Positions 36,782-47,600 of a stretch of 64,000 bases of DNA are shown in pieces (within the stretch, counting starts at the first letter, position 1; each line of letters opens with the position of its first letter). The DNA comes from Gordonia zhenghanii. GTDB lineage: Bacteria > Actinomycetota > Actinomycetes > Mycobacteriales > Mycobacteriaceae. The notes below the pieces were generated by a model. It made no database searches, was not told where the DNA came from, and saw nothing but the letters and a program-made list of their open reading frames with translations. The position numbers and the translations under genes were made by a program. Location of the stretch: contig NZ_JAKKOQ010000004.1 in the NCBI RefSeq assembly GCF_021738965.1, forward strand, positions 1-64,000, in the 5' to 3' direction.

Positions 36782-37372
36782 TCAGTCTGCGTCGATCACT
36801 CGCTGCAGCTGAGGGCCCCACAGGGCAATCACCTCCTCGCGGGTGAGGTCGGCGAACAGCGGTACCCGGATGAGGTAGCGCATCGTCGCCACGCCGAACA
36901 GCATGCTCACGGCGACGCGCGCCGTCTCGAGAGAGACCCCTGCGGAGTCGGCGACGAGCGGAACCATCTCGGTCGACGCGAATTCGCCGAACGAGTTGGC
37001 GCGGCCCTCGTCGTTGACCACGGACCGCAGCAGGCCCTGCATCGCACTGCCGGTCTGCGCGCCCTCCCAGACGCCGGTGAACTCGGTGATCATCCGTTCG
37101 CCGAGCCGGTCGCGCGGTCCGTCGGTCGCTCGCCGGACCTGCTCGGCCGGATCGACCGGTACCTCGAGAGCGGCGACGAAAAGGCCGTGCTTGCTTCCGA
37201 AGTAGTAGGGGACCAGCGCTACGTCCACTCCGGCTTCGGCGGCGACAGCGCGCATCGACGTGTTCTTGAATCCGTTGCGCCCGAAGAGCTTCTGCGCTGC
37301 GCGCAGAATGTCGTCGCGGGTGGTGGAGTCGCCTGCGCGCCGTCCGGGGCGACGGGGAGAGCCTTCGGTCAT
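36782..37372 (-). CDS. TetR-family transcriptional regulator
   Basis: 196 residues with an N-terminal helix-turn-helix (about 37-58: NTSMRAVAAEAGVDVALVPYYFG) and a TetR_C-like domain. It is convergent with deaD (24-base gap) and divergent from a membrane-protein gene, with two matched palindromes between. It probably represses both itself and that gene; such pairs often respond to toxic or lipophilic ligands. Confidence 0.88.
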   Translation of the reverse strand: MTEGSPRRPGRRAGDSTTRDDILRAAQKLFGRNGFKNTSMRAVAAEAGVDVALVPYYFGSKHGLFVAALEVPVDPAEQVRRATDGPRDRLGERMITEFTGVWEGAQTGSAMQGLLRSVVNDEGRANSFGEFASTEMVPLVADSAGVSLETARVAVSMLFGVATMRYLIRVPLFADLTREEVIALWGPQLQRVIDAD

Positions 37373-37388
37373 ATCGCCGAGTCTACCC

Positions 37389-37456
37389 CTATTTCAACGT
37401 GTGTTGACTTGTTCACCGCATCGTCGTACCGTGTCGATCAACATACGTTGAAATAG
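37389..37456 (+). promoter_or_regulatory. promoter bracketed by two TetR operators
   Basis: CTATTTCAACGTGTGTTGA (37389-37407) and TCAACATACGTTGAAATAG (37438-37456) are inverted copies of each other with one mismatch. Each contains TCAAC-N4-GTTGA. Between them lies a rightward promoter TTGACT (37404) with 17 bases to TACCGT (37427). Occupation of both boxes would block or loop the promoter. Predicted from sequence. Confidence 0.75.
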
Positions 37457-37470
37457 TTTGGAGGCTGGAC

Positions 37471-38448
37471 ATGTCGTCGACTGTCCGCAATCTGGTCGGC
37501 GTCGTCGTCGGTCTCGCGATCGTGATTCCACTGGTGCTGCTGATGTTCATCTCTCCTGCATCGAAGGGGGCCCCGCATGATCTGCCGATCGGCGTCGTCG
37601 GGCCGCAGTCTGCAGCGGAGTCCGTCGACGCGATGCTCGACGAACGTCAGCCGGGGGCCTTCGAGGTCGAGGCGTTCGCCGACGTCGATGCGTTGCGCAC
37701 GGCAGCCGAGAACCGCGACGTGTACGGCGGATTCGTCCTCGGCGGGGCGCCGCAGACGGTGATCGCCACCGGCGCGAGCCCAGCAGTCGCGACGATGGTG
37801 GTCGAGATCGGGGCGGGCGTTGCAGCACAGTCGGGTACGACGCCGACGGTCGTCGACGTCGCACCGGCCGCCGACGGCGACCCGCGGGGTGCGGGCTTCG
37901 GCTCGATGGTGATGCCGGTGTTCATGGCGGGCGCGGCCCTCGGCGCCGCGGCCGCGCTGGTCGGTCGGCGTCGACGCATCATCGCGGCCGTTCTGCCCGT
38001 TGGCGCTGCTCTGGTGGCGGCGAGTGCGATCGGCGTCGCGACCTGGATCGGCGTGCTGTCCGGCAGTTTCGCACTCGAATGGCTGGTGCTGGCTGCGGGC
38101 ATCCTGGCGATCGCCGCGCCGGTCGCGGGTCTGGTGTCGCTCACCGGAGTGCGGGGGATCGGCGTGGCAGCTCTCCTGTTCATGCTGGTCGGCATGCCGC
38201 TCGCAGGAATCGCGGCACCGCCGGAGTTCCTCCCCTGGATCTGGGGCGACCTCGGCCAACTGCTGCCCCTCGGTGCAACGGGCACGGCGCTGCGCAGCGC
38301 AGCATTCTTTGACGGGGCAGGGTCCTTCGCTGCCTGGTCGGTGCTCGCGGGCTGGATCGTCGCCGGCTACCTGCTTCTGGGCGTGTCCCGGCGCCGGGAG
38401 GCTCCAGTGGAGGAGTCGGTGCAGGCGCCGGAGCTCACACCTGTGTGA
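37471..38448 (+). CDS. membrane protein, ABC-2/YhgE-like
   Basis: 325 residues. One N-terminal transmembrane helix (about 7-28), an extracytoplasmic domain (about 30-140) and a block of about five or six helices (about 145-310). This layout resembles YhgE/Pip and ABC-2 permease-like export proteins, often controlled by TetR repressors. No ATPase is adjacent. It has a GGAGG ribosome site before the ATG. It overlaps the convergent DnaB-N-like gene by 14 bases. Substrate unknown. Confidence 0.7.
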   Translation: MSSTVRNLVGVVVGLAIVIPLVLLMFISPASKGAPHDLPIGVVGPQSAAESVDAMLDERQPGAFEVEAFADVDALRTAAENRDVYGGFVLGGAPQTVIATGASPAVATMVVEIGAGVAAQSGTTPTVVDVAPAADGDPRGAGFGSMVMPVFMAGAALGAAAALVGRRRRIIAAVLPVGAALVAASAIGVATWIGVLSGSFALEWLVLAAGILAIAAPVAGLVSLTGVRGIGVAALLFMLVGMPLAGIAAPPEFLPWIWGDLGQLLPLGATGTALRSAAFFDGAGSFAAWSVLAGWIVAGYLLLGVSRRREAPVEESVQAPELTPV

Positions 38449-38989
38449 GCCGTCGTCGGACCTCGACGCGGCAACGATGCGCGGTCTGTTGATGAATCGT
38501 CAGCTCGGCCCATCTGTCCGCGAGGTCGTCGGTCGGCGACTCCTCGCACGCCAACGCCATCCGGGACAGCAGCGCGGTGTAACCGCGCCGGTACCAGTGG
38601 TCGATGACCGCGATCGCGAGGTGCGGCACGTCGGCTCCGCCCGGCAGCGGTCCCTGTCCGGTCGGTGCTCCGATCTCGAGGAGCACCTCACGCAGACCCG
38701 CCCGCGCCTTCGGGTCGGTCAGGCCTTCGGCCAACAGTGTCGGGGTGACGGGTGCGCCGTCTCCGACGCGGGCGACGACGTTGGCGAAGACACGTGCGTG
38801 GGCCGGCCTCAGGAACAACGCTGCGTCGACGGGAAGGCCGGTGCCGTCAGACCGTTCGGTGCCGATCATCGCGTGAACGGCCGCGGCCGTCACGGGATCC
38901 GGAGCCCAGATCAATGCGGTGAGGAACTCCAGTTCCAATCGAATCGTGTCGTCGACGGGATAGAGGTCGGGCCGCTCGTCGTCGCTCAC
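38435..38989 (-). CDS. stand-alone DnaB N-terminal-domain-like protein
   Basis: 184 residues, soluble and mostly helical. The text LELEFLTALIWAPDPVTAAA, LFLRPAHARVFANVVARVGDG, APVTPTLLAEGL and VIDHWYRRGYTALLSRMALAC follows the layout of the N-terminal domain of the replicative helicase DnaB, but no helicase (RecA) domain follows. This is my reading without alignment. It lies 9 bases behind the sirtuin gene as last gene of a leftward run. Role unknown; it might bind primase or DnaB. Confidence 0.6.
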   Translation of the reverse strand: MSDDERPDLYPVDDTIRLELEFLTALIWAPDPVTAAAVHAMIGTERSDGTGLPVDAALFLRPAHARVFANVVARVGDGAPVTPTLLAEGLTDPKARAGLREVLLEIGAPTGQGPLPGGADVPHLAIAVIDHWYRRGYTALLSRMALACEESPTDDLADRWAELTIHQQTAHRCRVEVRRRLTQV

Positions 38990-38998
38990 GCGCGAATA

Positions 38999-39757
38999 CT
39001 ATCGCCCGTCCACTCCTCGTCGCCGGTCCATGAGGAGATCGGGGAGCATCTGCGCCGCAGGCCCGGCGAGCCGTACGCTCGCGAGCGCAGTCACCGCAGA
39101 CGAATCCGGATTCACCTCGACGACCGGCACACCTGCCGCAGCGGCGCGCTCGGGGAGTTCGGCGGCGGGATAGACGACACCGGTCGTGCCGACGACGATC
39201 ATCAGATCCGCCTCGCCGACGGCGTTCTCGGCGCGCAACCAGTCGCCCGACGGCAGAGACTCGCCGAACCAGACGACACCGGGACGCAGCGTCGAACCGC
39301 ACAGCGGACACGCCGGTCGAGGGTTCGCCACCGCGACGTCAGGCGACTCCGCTCGTCCGCAGTCCTGACATCGGGGCGCGAACAGGCTGCCGTGCAGATG
39401 GCTTGTGACGACACTGCCCGCCCGCTCGTGCAGATCGTCGACGTTCTGGGTGACGACCGTGACGGTGACGCCGGGGCGTCGGCCGAGTTCGGCGACCGCG
39501 AGGTGTCCCGCGTTGGGCGTCACCGACCGCACTCGAGTAGCGCGGTCGGCGTACCAGGCCCACACCAGGTCGGGGTCGTTCGCCCACCCCTCGGGGGAGG
39601 CGAGCGTCATCGGATCGTGGTTCTCCCACATCCCGGTCAACGCGTCGCGGAAGGTGGGGATCCCGCTCTCCGCGGACATCCCGGCTCCGGTGAAGACGAC
39701 GATCGACGACGCGGCGTCGAGCAGGTCGCGTGCGCCGTCGAGGCCCGCGGTGCTCAT
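38999..39757 (-). CDS. cobB: NAD-dependent protein deacylase (sirtuin)
   Basis: A 252-residue sirtuin. FTGAGMSAESGIPTFR binds NAD, QNVDDLH (104-110) follows, His122 is the catalytic base (LHGSLF), and Cys130, Cys133, Cys150 and Cys153 bind zinc. Tyr69 and Arg72 (WYADR) match the Y-x-x-R pair that lets class III sirtuins remove succinyl and malonyl groups. The ATG overlaps the HIT gene stop. Confidence 0.93.
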   Translation of the reverse strand: MSTAGLDGARDLLDAASSIVVFTGAGMSAESGIPTFRDALTGMWENHDPMTLASPEGWANDPDLVWAWYADRATRVRSVTPNAGHLAVAELGRRPGVTVTVVTQNVDDLHERAGSVVTSHLHGSLFAPRCQDCGRAESPDVAVANPRPACPLCGSTLRPGVVWFGESLPSGDWLRAENAVGEADLMIVVGTTGVVYPAAELPERAAAAGVPVVEVNPDSSAVTALASVRLAGPAAQMLPDLLMDRRRGVDGR

Positions 39758-40185
39758 TTCTGCGCCGCGATCGCCGTACGGAGTTGCGCCGCAGTCGATT
39801 CCAAATCACCCGGACGGCGAGTGAGAAACCCTTTCGCGAACGTCAGCTTGTCACCCGACCGGCGTGGGACCACATGGACGTGCGTGTGGAACACCGTCTG
39901 CATCGCGGCCCGGCCGTCGTTGAGCGCGAGGTTGACCCCGTCGGCGCCGAACTCGGATCCCTTCAACGCGTTCGCGATCCGCTGTGCCGCCGACAACAGG
40001 GGAGTCCCGAACGACGGATCGAGATCGGCGAGGCCGGACGAGTGCGTGCGCGGGACGACCAGGGTGTGGCCTCGTGCGACGGGTGCGCGGTCGAGGAAGG
40101 CGACCACGTCGTCGTCGGAGTAGACCACATGTGCCGGACCGTGCCCGGCGACGATGTCGCAGAAGACGCACGCGTCGTGAGTCAT
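39754..40185 (-). CDS. HIT-family nucleotide hydrolase/transferase
   Basis: A 143-residue histidine-triad protein. CVFCDIVAG at the N-terminus, a middle GHTLVVPRTH, and the catalytic HTHVHVVPR triad. HIT enzymes hydrolyse AMP-lysine, AMP-X or diadenosine compounds. The ATG overlaps the DUF4189 stop by one base and the stop overlaps the sirtuin start. Longer frames upstream pass through the neighbour. Confidence 0.92.
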   Translation of the reverse strand: MTHDACVFCDIVAGHGPAHVVYSDDDVVAFLDRAPVARGHTLVVPRTHSSGLADLDPSFGTPLLSAAQRIANALKGSEFGADGVNLALNDGRAAMQTVFHTHVHVVPRRSGDKLTFAKGFLTRRPGDLESTAAQLRTAIAAQK

Positions 40186-40574
40186 CAGCTGTGCCCGGAG
40201 GTGCAGACCCAGTCGTAGATGTAGCCACCCTCGGCGTTGTACCGGGCGTACGACTCGGCTTCGGCCAGACTCGGCCCGCTGCCGTAACCCCAGTAGGTAG
40301 AGCTCTGGGCGATCGCACCGCAGCCGTTGCTGAACTGGACCACGATGTGGCAGTCGTCGTAGTAGCAGTAGCTCATCGCGGTGTCGGCGGCCTTCGACGG
40401 GTCCTGGTAGTCCCACGACCGGCCGGTCTGCCCGGTGCTCGGAGAGAGCGCGATCGCCCCGTAGTACGAGGCGGCATCGGCGGGTGCCGGGTCGACGAAG
40501 GACGGGACCGTCAATGCCGAACCGACGCCGAGGGCGATCAGACTCGCAGTGACGAGGCGTGTGCGAATGCTCAT
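40185..40574 (-). CDS. secreted DUF4189 protein
   Basis: A 129-residue exported protein: a signal peptide (about 1-34, cleavage near ADA-AS) then a small domain with YYGAIALSPSTG, paired cysteines (CYYDDC, CGAIAQS) and WGYGSGPSLAEAESYA, the DUF4189 pattern. ATG 40574 has an AGGAGA ribosome site. It lies between a lipoprotein gene and the cytoplasmic HIT gene, overlapped with the latter. Function unknown. Confidence 0.85.
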   Translation of the reverse strand: MSIRTRLVTASLIALGVGSALTVPSFVDPAPADAASYYGAIALSPSTGQTGRSWDYQDPSKAADTAMSYCYYDDCHIVVQFSNGCGAIAQSSTYWGYGSGPSLAEAESYARYNAEGGYIYDWVCTSGHS

Positions 40575-40603
40575 GATTACTTTCTCCTGGCTCGGTACTG
40601 GGC

Positions 40604-41389
40604 TCAGTTGGTCTTGTCGCGAGTGGGCTCGCCCGACTTGGGTGCGTCCGGCTTCTTGGTCGGAGCCTGGACATCGGTCGGCTTCTCGACGTCGACGCTC
40701 TTGTTCCATTCGTTCAGGTCGACGGTCATGGTGACGCGCTCGGTAGGACTCACGACGACGCGAGCCACCTGGTTGTCGCCGGTGGTGATGAAGATGGTGG
40801 CGTCGTACGTGCCGTCGCTGCCAGGCCCTTCGGCAGCGGTCGACGTCAGGCCCGACAGGGTCTTCCCGGTGACGGTTCCGGTGATCTTGGTGGTCGCCGT
40901 TCCGTCGATGGTCTCCTCGCCGGCCTCCTGTGCGCCGTCGACGTTGCGCAGGATGTTCGCCACGCCTGCCTCGGGATCGAGGATCTTGGAGATGTCGTAG
41001 ATCGAGCGTCCGTCGCCGTAGTCCTGGAATCCGGCGCCGTCGACGTTCGTGTAGAGCGTGCCGTCGATGTAGACGAAGGGGGCGTCGACACTCTTGCCGC
41101 CCATGTTCAGCGTGGTGGTGCCCTCGCCCTCGAGCTTCGGCTTGGTCTCGATGTCGGCGTCGACCTTCGTGGCGTTGATGCTCTGCAACTGTCCGTCGAC
41201 GGAGAGGACGACGTGGGCGCCGGTCAGCGCCTGCGTCGCGGTCGCGGCCGCCTCCAGTGTGGACTCCGCTCCCGCATCCGATGCCGGCTTCGTCTGATCG
41301 TCGTCACTGCTGGAGCAGCCCGTCAGGACCATGGCTGCCGTGATCGCGGTGGCGAATCCGCCTGCGATCAAACGGTGTGGACGGTTCAT
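40604..41389 (-). CDS. LppX/LprA/LprG-family lipoprotein
   Basis: A 261-residue lipoprotein with signal peptide and lipobox LTGC (Cys25), then the LppX_LprAFG fold, which in mycobacteria binds triacylated lipids in a hydrophobic cavity and carries them across the periplasm. LprG is usually paired with the P55 exporter; no exporter is adjacent here, so a paralogue such as LprA or LprF is possible. A charged Lys/Pro tail ends the protein. AGAAGGAGA ribosome site. Confidence 0.85.
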   Translation of the reverse strand: MNRPHRLIAGGFATAITAAMVLTGCSSSDDDQTKPASDAGAESTLEAAATATQALTGAHVVLSVDGQLQSINATKVDADIETKPKLEGEGTTTLNMGGKSVDAPFVYIDGTLYTNVDGAGFQDYGDGRSIYDISKILDPEAGVANILRNVDGAQEAGEETIDGTATTKITGTVTGKTLSGLTSTAAEGPGSDGTYDATIFITTGDNQVARVVVSPTERVTMTVDLNEWNKSVDVEKPTDVQAPTKKPDAPKSGEPTRDKTN

Positions 41390-41698
41390 GAAACGGTCTC
41401 CTTCTTCTCCCCCGTGGGCGCCAGGCCGGAATGTCTGGTCCGCCGGTGGACTGTTACATGGATGCTAGGGCGTCTGAGACCCCGACGGCACGCCGTCGTC
41501 GTTTCAGCGGATGACTCAGACGTGGACGCGGCAGGCCTTGTGATCACAATCACCGAATAATTCCTCGCTGCAGGTCGATTCGGTTACCCCTCGGTCTACC
41601 GGCGGGTATACCTACGGGTCACCACAAAACGTGAGGGTTTCCTCATGTTCGTGTGTCAGGATGGTCGCGTTCCCACACGTAGGCCGACAGGAGTATCA
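41390..41698. promoter_or_regulatory. divergent control region of fas and the lipoprotein gene
   Basis: 309 bases without a gene. The clearest element is the perfect palindrome TTGTGATCACAA at 41538-41549. Closer to fas there are GGTATACC (41605-41612) and TGAGG-GTTT-CCTCA (41632-41645). In mycobacteria the fas promoter is bound by the TetR-type activator FasR; I cannot assign its site here. No confident -10/-35 pair was found. Confidence 0.45.
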
Positions 41699-44600
41699 GT
41701 GACCCTCGACCAGTTCCGCTTCAGCAATCGCACCTCCAACTCAGAGCCGTCGGAAAGTCTGATCGACCGATTCAGCGCAGGCGAGGGCTACGCGATCGGC
41801 TTCGGCGGACAGGGTGGACCGTGGCTGACCGGGCTGGCGGAACTCGTCGCCGACGCCGACCTCAGTCGTGTCGTCGAGACGACGCTCACCGACACCGCGA
41901 GTCGCCTCGCGCCGGTGGCCGACGAACTCGCCGCCGCAGGCAGCGACCGCTTCACGCCCGTCGAGTGGCTGGTCGCCCTCGACAACGAGGAGTCGGTGCC
42001 CGACGACGCCGAGCTGGCGAGTGCGCACCTGTCGCTTCCCGGGATCCTGCTGACCCAGATCGCTGCCATCGCGAATCTCGCCAAGCAGGGCCTCGACACG
42101 CGGACGCTGCCGCCGAGCGCGGTGATCGGCCACTCGCAGGGACTGCTCGCGATCGACGCCGTCGACACCGCCGAGCACGCGCGTGAGCACGACGACGCCG
42201 AACTGCTCGCCGTCGCGCAGCTGATGGGAGCGGCCGCGACTCTCATCGCTCGTCGCGAGGGACTGTCCGGGACGGCCGACGGACACCACGAGGGCACCGC
42301 ACCGATGGTCGCCGTCTCCGGTGTCTCCCCGCACGAGATCGACACGATGCTCACCGAGTACGCGGCGAGCCTGCCCGCAGGCACTGTCGGACTGCCCACT
42401 GTGGCGATCGTCAACAACCGACGTTCCATCGTCGTCTCCGGCGCACCCCGCCACCTCGCAGGCTTCGCGCAGCTGTGTGATCGTCGCGCGGAATCCGATG
42501 CGGCTGACCGCAAGGCGAAGAAGACCGGCGGCAATCCGTTCGCACCGGTCTTCGACGAACTGCCGGTGACCGTGCCGTTTCACCACCCCGATCTGAGCCC
42601 CGCCGTCGACCTCGTCGCGCAGTGGGCCGAGCGCTGCGGCATCGATGTGGAGTTCGCGCGTCGGCACGCCACGCGCATCCTCGTCGAGCCCGTCGACTGG
42701 GTCGACCAGATCGGCGACGTCGTCGGCTCCGGAGCCACCTGGATCATCGACTTCGGACCCACCGATCTCGGTGCACGACTCGCCGCATCGGTCGCTCGAG
42801 GCCAGGGCGTCGGCGTTGTGGCCGCCGCGACCCGTCGCGGCCAGCGCAGCCTGTTCGTGCCCGGCAGCGCCCCGGCCGTCGCAGCCGCATGGTCGAGCTT
42901 CGCTCCGCGACTGGTGTCGCTGCCCACCGGCCGCGTGGGCGTGGACACCGCGTTCACCCGCCTCACCGGTCGGTCCCCGATGCTCCTGGCCGGCATGACG
43001 CCGACCACCGTCGACCCGGCGATCGTCGCCGCTGCCGCCAACGCAGGCCACTGGGCCGAGCTCGCCGGCGGTGGACAGGTCACCGAGGAGATCTTCGCCG
43101 CCAACGTCGACAAGCTCACCGGCCTGCTCGACGCGAACCGCCAAGTCCAGTTCAACTCGCTGTTCCTCGACCCGTACCTGTGGAAGCTGCAGCTCGGCGG
43201 CAAGCGGCTCGTCCAGAAGGCGCGTGCGCAGGGCGCACCGATCGACGGCGTCATCATCACCGCGGGCATTCCCGAGCTCGAGGAGGCCGTCGACCTCGTC
43301 GCCGAGTTCACCGACGCGGGCCTGCACTACGTCGCGTTCAAGCCGGGCACCGTCGACCAGATCCGGTCCGTCGTCCGCATCGCGACGCAGACCCCGCAGT
43401 TCCCGGTCATCGTCCAGATCGAGGGCGGCCGCGCTGGCGGACACCATTCGTGGGAAGACCTCGACGACCTGCTGTTGGCCACGTACGGCGAACTGCGCGA
43501 CCGCCCGAACGTCGTCGTGTGCGTCGGCGGCGGCATCGGCACGCCGGAACGCGCGTCGGAGTACCTCACCGGCGCATGGTCGACGGCCTACGGCTACCCG
43601 GCGATGCCGCTCGACGGAATCCTGGTGGGCACCGCCGCGATGGCGACCCTGGAGGCCACCACCGCACCCGAGGTGAAGCAGCTCCTCGCCGACACCGAAG
43701 GCTGCCCGGACTGGGTCGGCGCGGGACACGCGACCGGCGGCATGGCGTCGGGTCGCAGTCAGCTCGGCGCAGACATCCACGAGATCGACAACTCCGCGTC
43801 GCGCTGCGGCCGACTCCTCGACGAGGTCGCAGGCGACGGCGACGCGGTCGCGCAACGGCGGGACGAGATCATCGCCGCCATGGCGCGCACTGCCAAGCCG
43901 TACTTCGGCGACGTCGCCGAGATGACTTACGGCGAATGGCTCGGGCGCTACGCCGAGCTCGCTGTCGGCGCGGCCGAAGATCCGTACGCGTGGGCCGACA
44001 TCACCTGGGAGTCGCGCTTCGTCGAGATGCTGCGTCGCACCGAGGCCCGCATGCACGAACTGGACAACGGTGAGTTCGAGTCGTTGTTCGACGATCGCGT
44101 CACCGATCCTTACGCCGCGCTGGAGTTGATCGCCGCGACGTTCCCCGCCGTCGACGCCGACATCCTGCACCCGGCCGACGTCGCCTTCTTCCTCGAGCTG
44201 TGCCGGACCCCGGGCAAGCCCGTCAACTTCGTCCCCGTCATCGACAAGGACGTGCGCCGCTGGTGGCGCTCGGACTCGCTGTGGCAGGCCCACGACGCGC
44301 GGTACTCCGCCGACGAGGTGTGCATCATCCCCGGCACCGTCGCCGTCGCTGGCATCACCCAGGTCGACGAACCGGTCGGCGATCTGCTGAATCGTTTCGA
44401 ACGCCAGGTGATCACCGACCTGCGTTCGTCGGGCGCCGAGCCCGAGGTGGTCGCCGGACGGCGTCGCCGCGGCCTCGTCGAGCAGTCCAGCCCGCTGAGC
44501 ATCCTCATCGAAGCCGAAGACGTCCTGTGGGCGGGCCGCCAGGTCCGCAACCCGATCGCCCTCCTCGGCGACCGCGAGCAGTGGACGATCGTCGACGGCG

Positions 44601-47600
44601 AGCGCGCCGAGCACCCGAACGGTGCGGTCATCGCTTACGTTCCGGCCGCCGAAGCCGCCGACGACGAGATCCGGTTGGATCTGACCGTGCCGGTCTCCGG
44701 CACCGTCCTCCGTATCCCGTTCATCGGCGACCTGAAGGTGGTCGACGGCGGCAGTCCGCGCGTGGGCACGGTCTCCGCAGCGGGCGCGATGCGCGAGCTG
44801 CTGACCGTCGCCGCGGGCGGCAGCCTCGCCGCCGTGACCGACGGCGCGGCCACCGACACCGTCGCGTGGCGTGCCGACTCGGTCGCCGACCACAGCGGTG
44901 CGACCAGCGCGACCCTGCCGAGTGTGCTGCGCGCGGTGACGCCGTCGTCGCCGAACGGTTTCGCCGTGCCCGACGCTCTGGTCGTCGCGTGCTGGCCGAC
45001 CGTCTTCAGCGTGATCGGCGCGGTCGCCACCGACGACGGCGTGCCGGTCGTGGAAGGTCTGCTCGACCTCGTCCACCTCGACCACGCGATCTCGTTGGCG
45101 GGCGCCCTGCCGACCGTCGACACCGACTTGACCGTCGAGGCACGGTGCCTCGGCGTCACCGACGCCGACGTGGGGCGTGTCGTCGAGATCGAGGTGGCAG
45201 TCACCGACGGCTCCGTCCCGGTCGCCCGACTCGTCGAGCGCTTCGCGATCCGCAACCGCATCGGTGACGCGACGCTGGCCGACCCGGTCCGCGCAGGCGG
45301 CGCGATCGACGACGAGCGCGCAGGCACCCGCAAGCACGTGCGGTCCGCGACCGTCACCGCTCCCACCCGGATGAACGGCTTCGCCGTCGTGTCGGGCGAT
45401 CGCAACCCGATCCACACCGATCCGCTCGCCGCGCGGCTGGCCGGGCTCGGCGATCCGATCGTCCACGGCATGTGGCTGTCGGCGGTCGCGCAGCAGGTCG
45501 TCACCGCGGCGTCCGTGGCGCAGCCGGTGCCCGCACCGCGTGCGCTGCGCGGCTGGACCGCCCGTTACCTCGGCATGGTCCGTCTCGCCGACACCGTCGA
45601 CATCCGAGTGGACCGCGTCGGCATCGACCACGGCCGTGAAGTGGTCGAAGTGACCGCCAAGGTCGACGGCGAACTCGTGATGGCGGCGACCGCGCTCCTC
45701 GATGCGCCGCGCACGGTGTACGCGTTCCCCGGACAGGGCATCCAGAGCAAGGGGATGGGCTTGGACGCCCGGTCCCGCAGCGCTGCGGCCCGCGAGATCT
45801 GGGACCGTGCCGACAAGCACACCCGCAAGGCGCTCGGCTTCTCCATCCTCGCCGTCGTCCGCGACAACCCCACGACTCTCATCGCCGCAGGCGAGCGCTA
45901 CCACCACCCGGACGGCGTCCTGTTCCTGACGCAGTTCACCCAGGTCGCGATGGCAACCTTGGGAGTCGCGCAGATCGCGGAGCTCCGCGAGGCAGACGCC
46001 TTCGTCGAAGACTCCATCACCTGCGGTCATTCGGTCGGCGAGTACAACGCGCTCGCCGCGTGTGCAGGGGTGCTTCCGCTCGAAGCAGTCCTCGAAGTCG
46101 TGTTCCAACGCGGCAGCGCGATGCACCACCTCGTCCCGCGTGATGCGAAGGGGCGCAGCGACTACCGGCTGGCGGCGATCCGTCCGAGCCAGTTCGGTCT
46201 GGCCGACGCCGACGTCGAGAGCTACGTGAAGACGCTCGGCGAAGAGAACGGTGAGTTCCTCGAAGTCGTCAACCTCAACCTGCTCGGATCGCAGTACGCC
46301 ATCGCAGGCACCGTCCGCGGCCTGGAGTTGCTCGAAGACGACATCGATCGTCGCCGCGCCGAGTTCGGCGGCAAACGAGCGTTCATCCTGGTCCCGGGAA
46401 TCGACGTGCCGTTCCACTCGACCGTCCTGCGTGCCGGCGTGCCCGAGTTCCGCGGAAAGCTCGACGAACTGCTGCCCGAGGTCATCGACCCCGAGATCCT
46501 CGTCGGCAACTACATCCCGAACCTGGTCCCGCGGCTGTTCAACCTTGGCCGCGACTTCGTCCAGGAGATCGCCGACCTCGTCCCGTCCGAGCCGCTCGAC
46601 GCGGTGCTCGCCGACTGGGACGCCTGGGAGGCCACGCCTGCCGCGCTGGCCCGCGTCATCCTCATCGAGCTCTTGGCCTGGCAGTTCGCCAGCCCCGTCC
46701 GGTGGATCGAGACGCAGGACCTCCTGTTCTCGAGCGTCGAGCAGGGTGGTGTGGGCGTCGAGCGATTCGTCGAGGTCGGCGTGAAGTCGGCTCCGACGCT
46801 GACAGGTCTGGCCCGCAACACCTTGAAGCTCGCGCCGTACGGAGCCGCGGTCACCGAGGTCCTCAACGTCGAGTCGGACGAGCAGCTCCTGCGCGCCGAA
46901 GACAGCGCGCCCGAGCCCGTCGACGAGGACATCGCCGACGAGACTCCCGCCGAAGCCGAGGCCCCGGCGGCCGCTCCCGTCGCAGCCGCGCCTGTAGCAC
47001 CGGTCGCCGCCGCGGCAGGGCCCCGCCCCGCCGACATCGCGTTCGGACCCGCCGATGCGGTCCGTGCCGTGATCGCGCTCTGGACCAAGATGACTCCCGC
47101 TCAGATCGGCACGGTCGACACCATCGAGTCGCTGTGCGACGGCGTCTCGTCACGTCGCAACCAGCTGCTTCTCGACATCGGCGGCGAGCTCGGCCTCGGA
47201 GCCATCGACGGCGCTGCCGAAGCGGACATGACGGCGCTCGCCACGACCGTCGAGACACTCGCTCGCGGCTACAAGCCCTTCGGTGATGTGCTGACCGACG
47301 CGGTCGGCGATCAGATCCGCAAGGTCGCGGGCCCCACCGGCAAGCGTCAGGCCTACATCACCGACCGCGTCACAGACACGTGGCAGCTGGGCGGCGGCTG
47401 GGCGCAGCACACGCTCGTCGCCGTCGCTCTCGGATCACGTGAGGGCGCCAGCGTTCGCGGCGGCGACCTCGGCGACCTGCTCGACGGCGGTGTCGCCACG
47501 GCGGCCGACCTCGACGCCCTCGTCGACCGTGCCGTCCGCTCGGTCGGTGCGGCTCGCGGCGTGGCCGTCGAACTGCCCGCAGCGTCGTCGTCGGAAGGTG

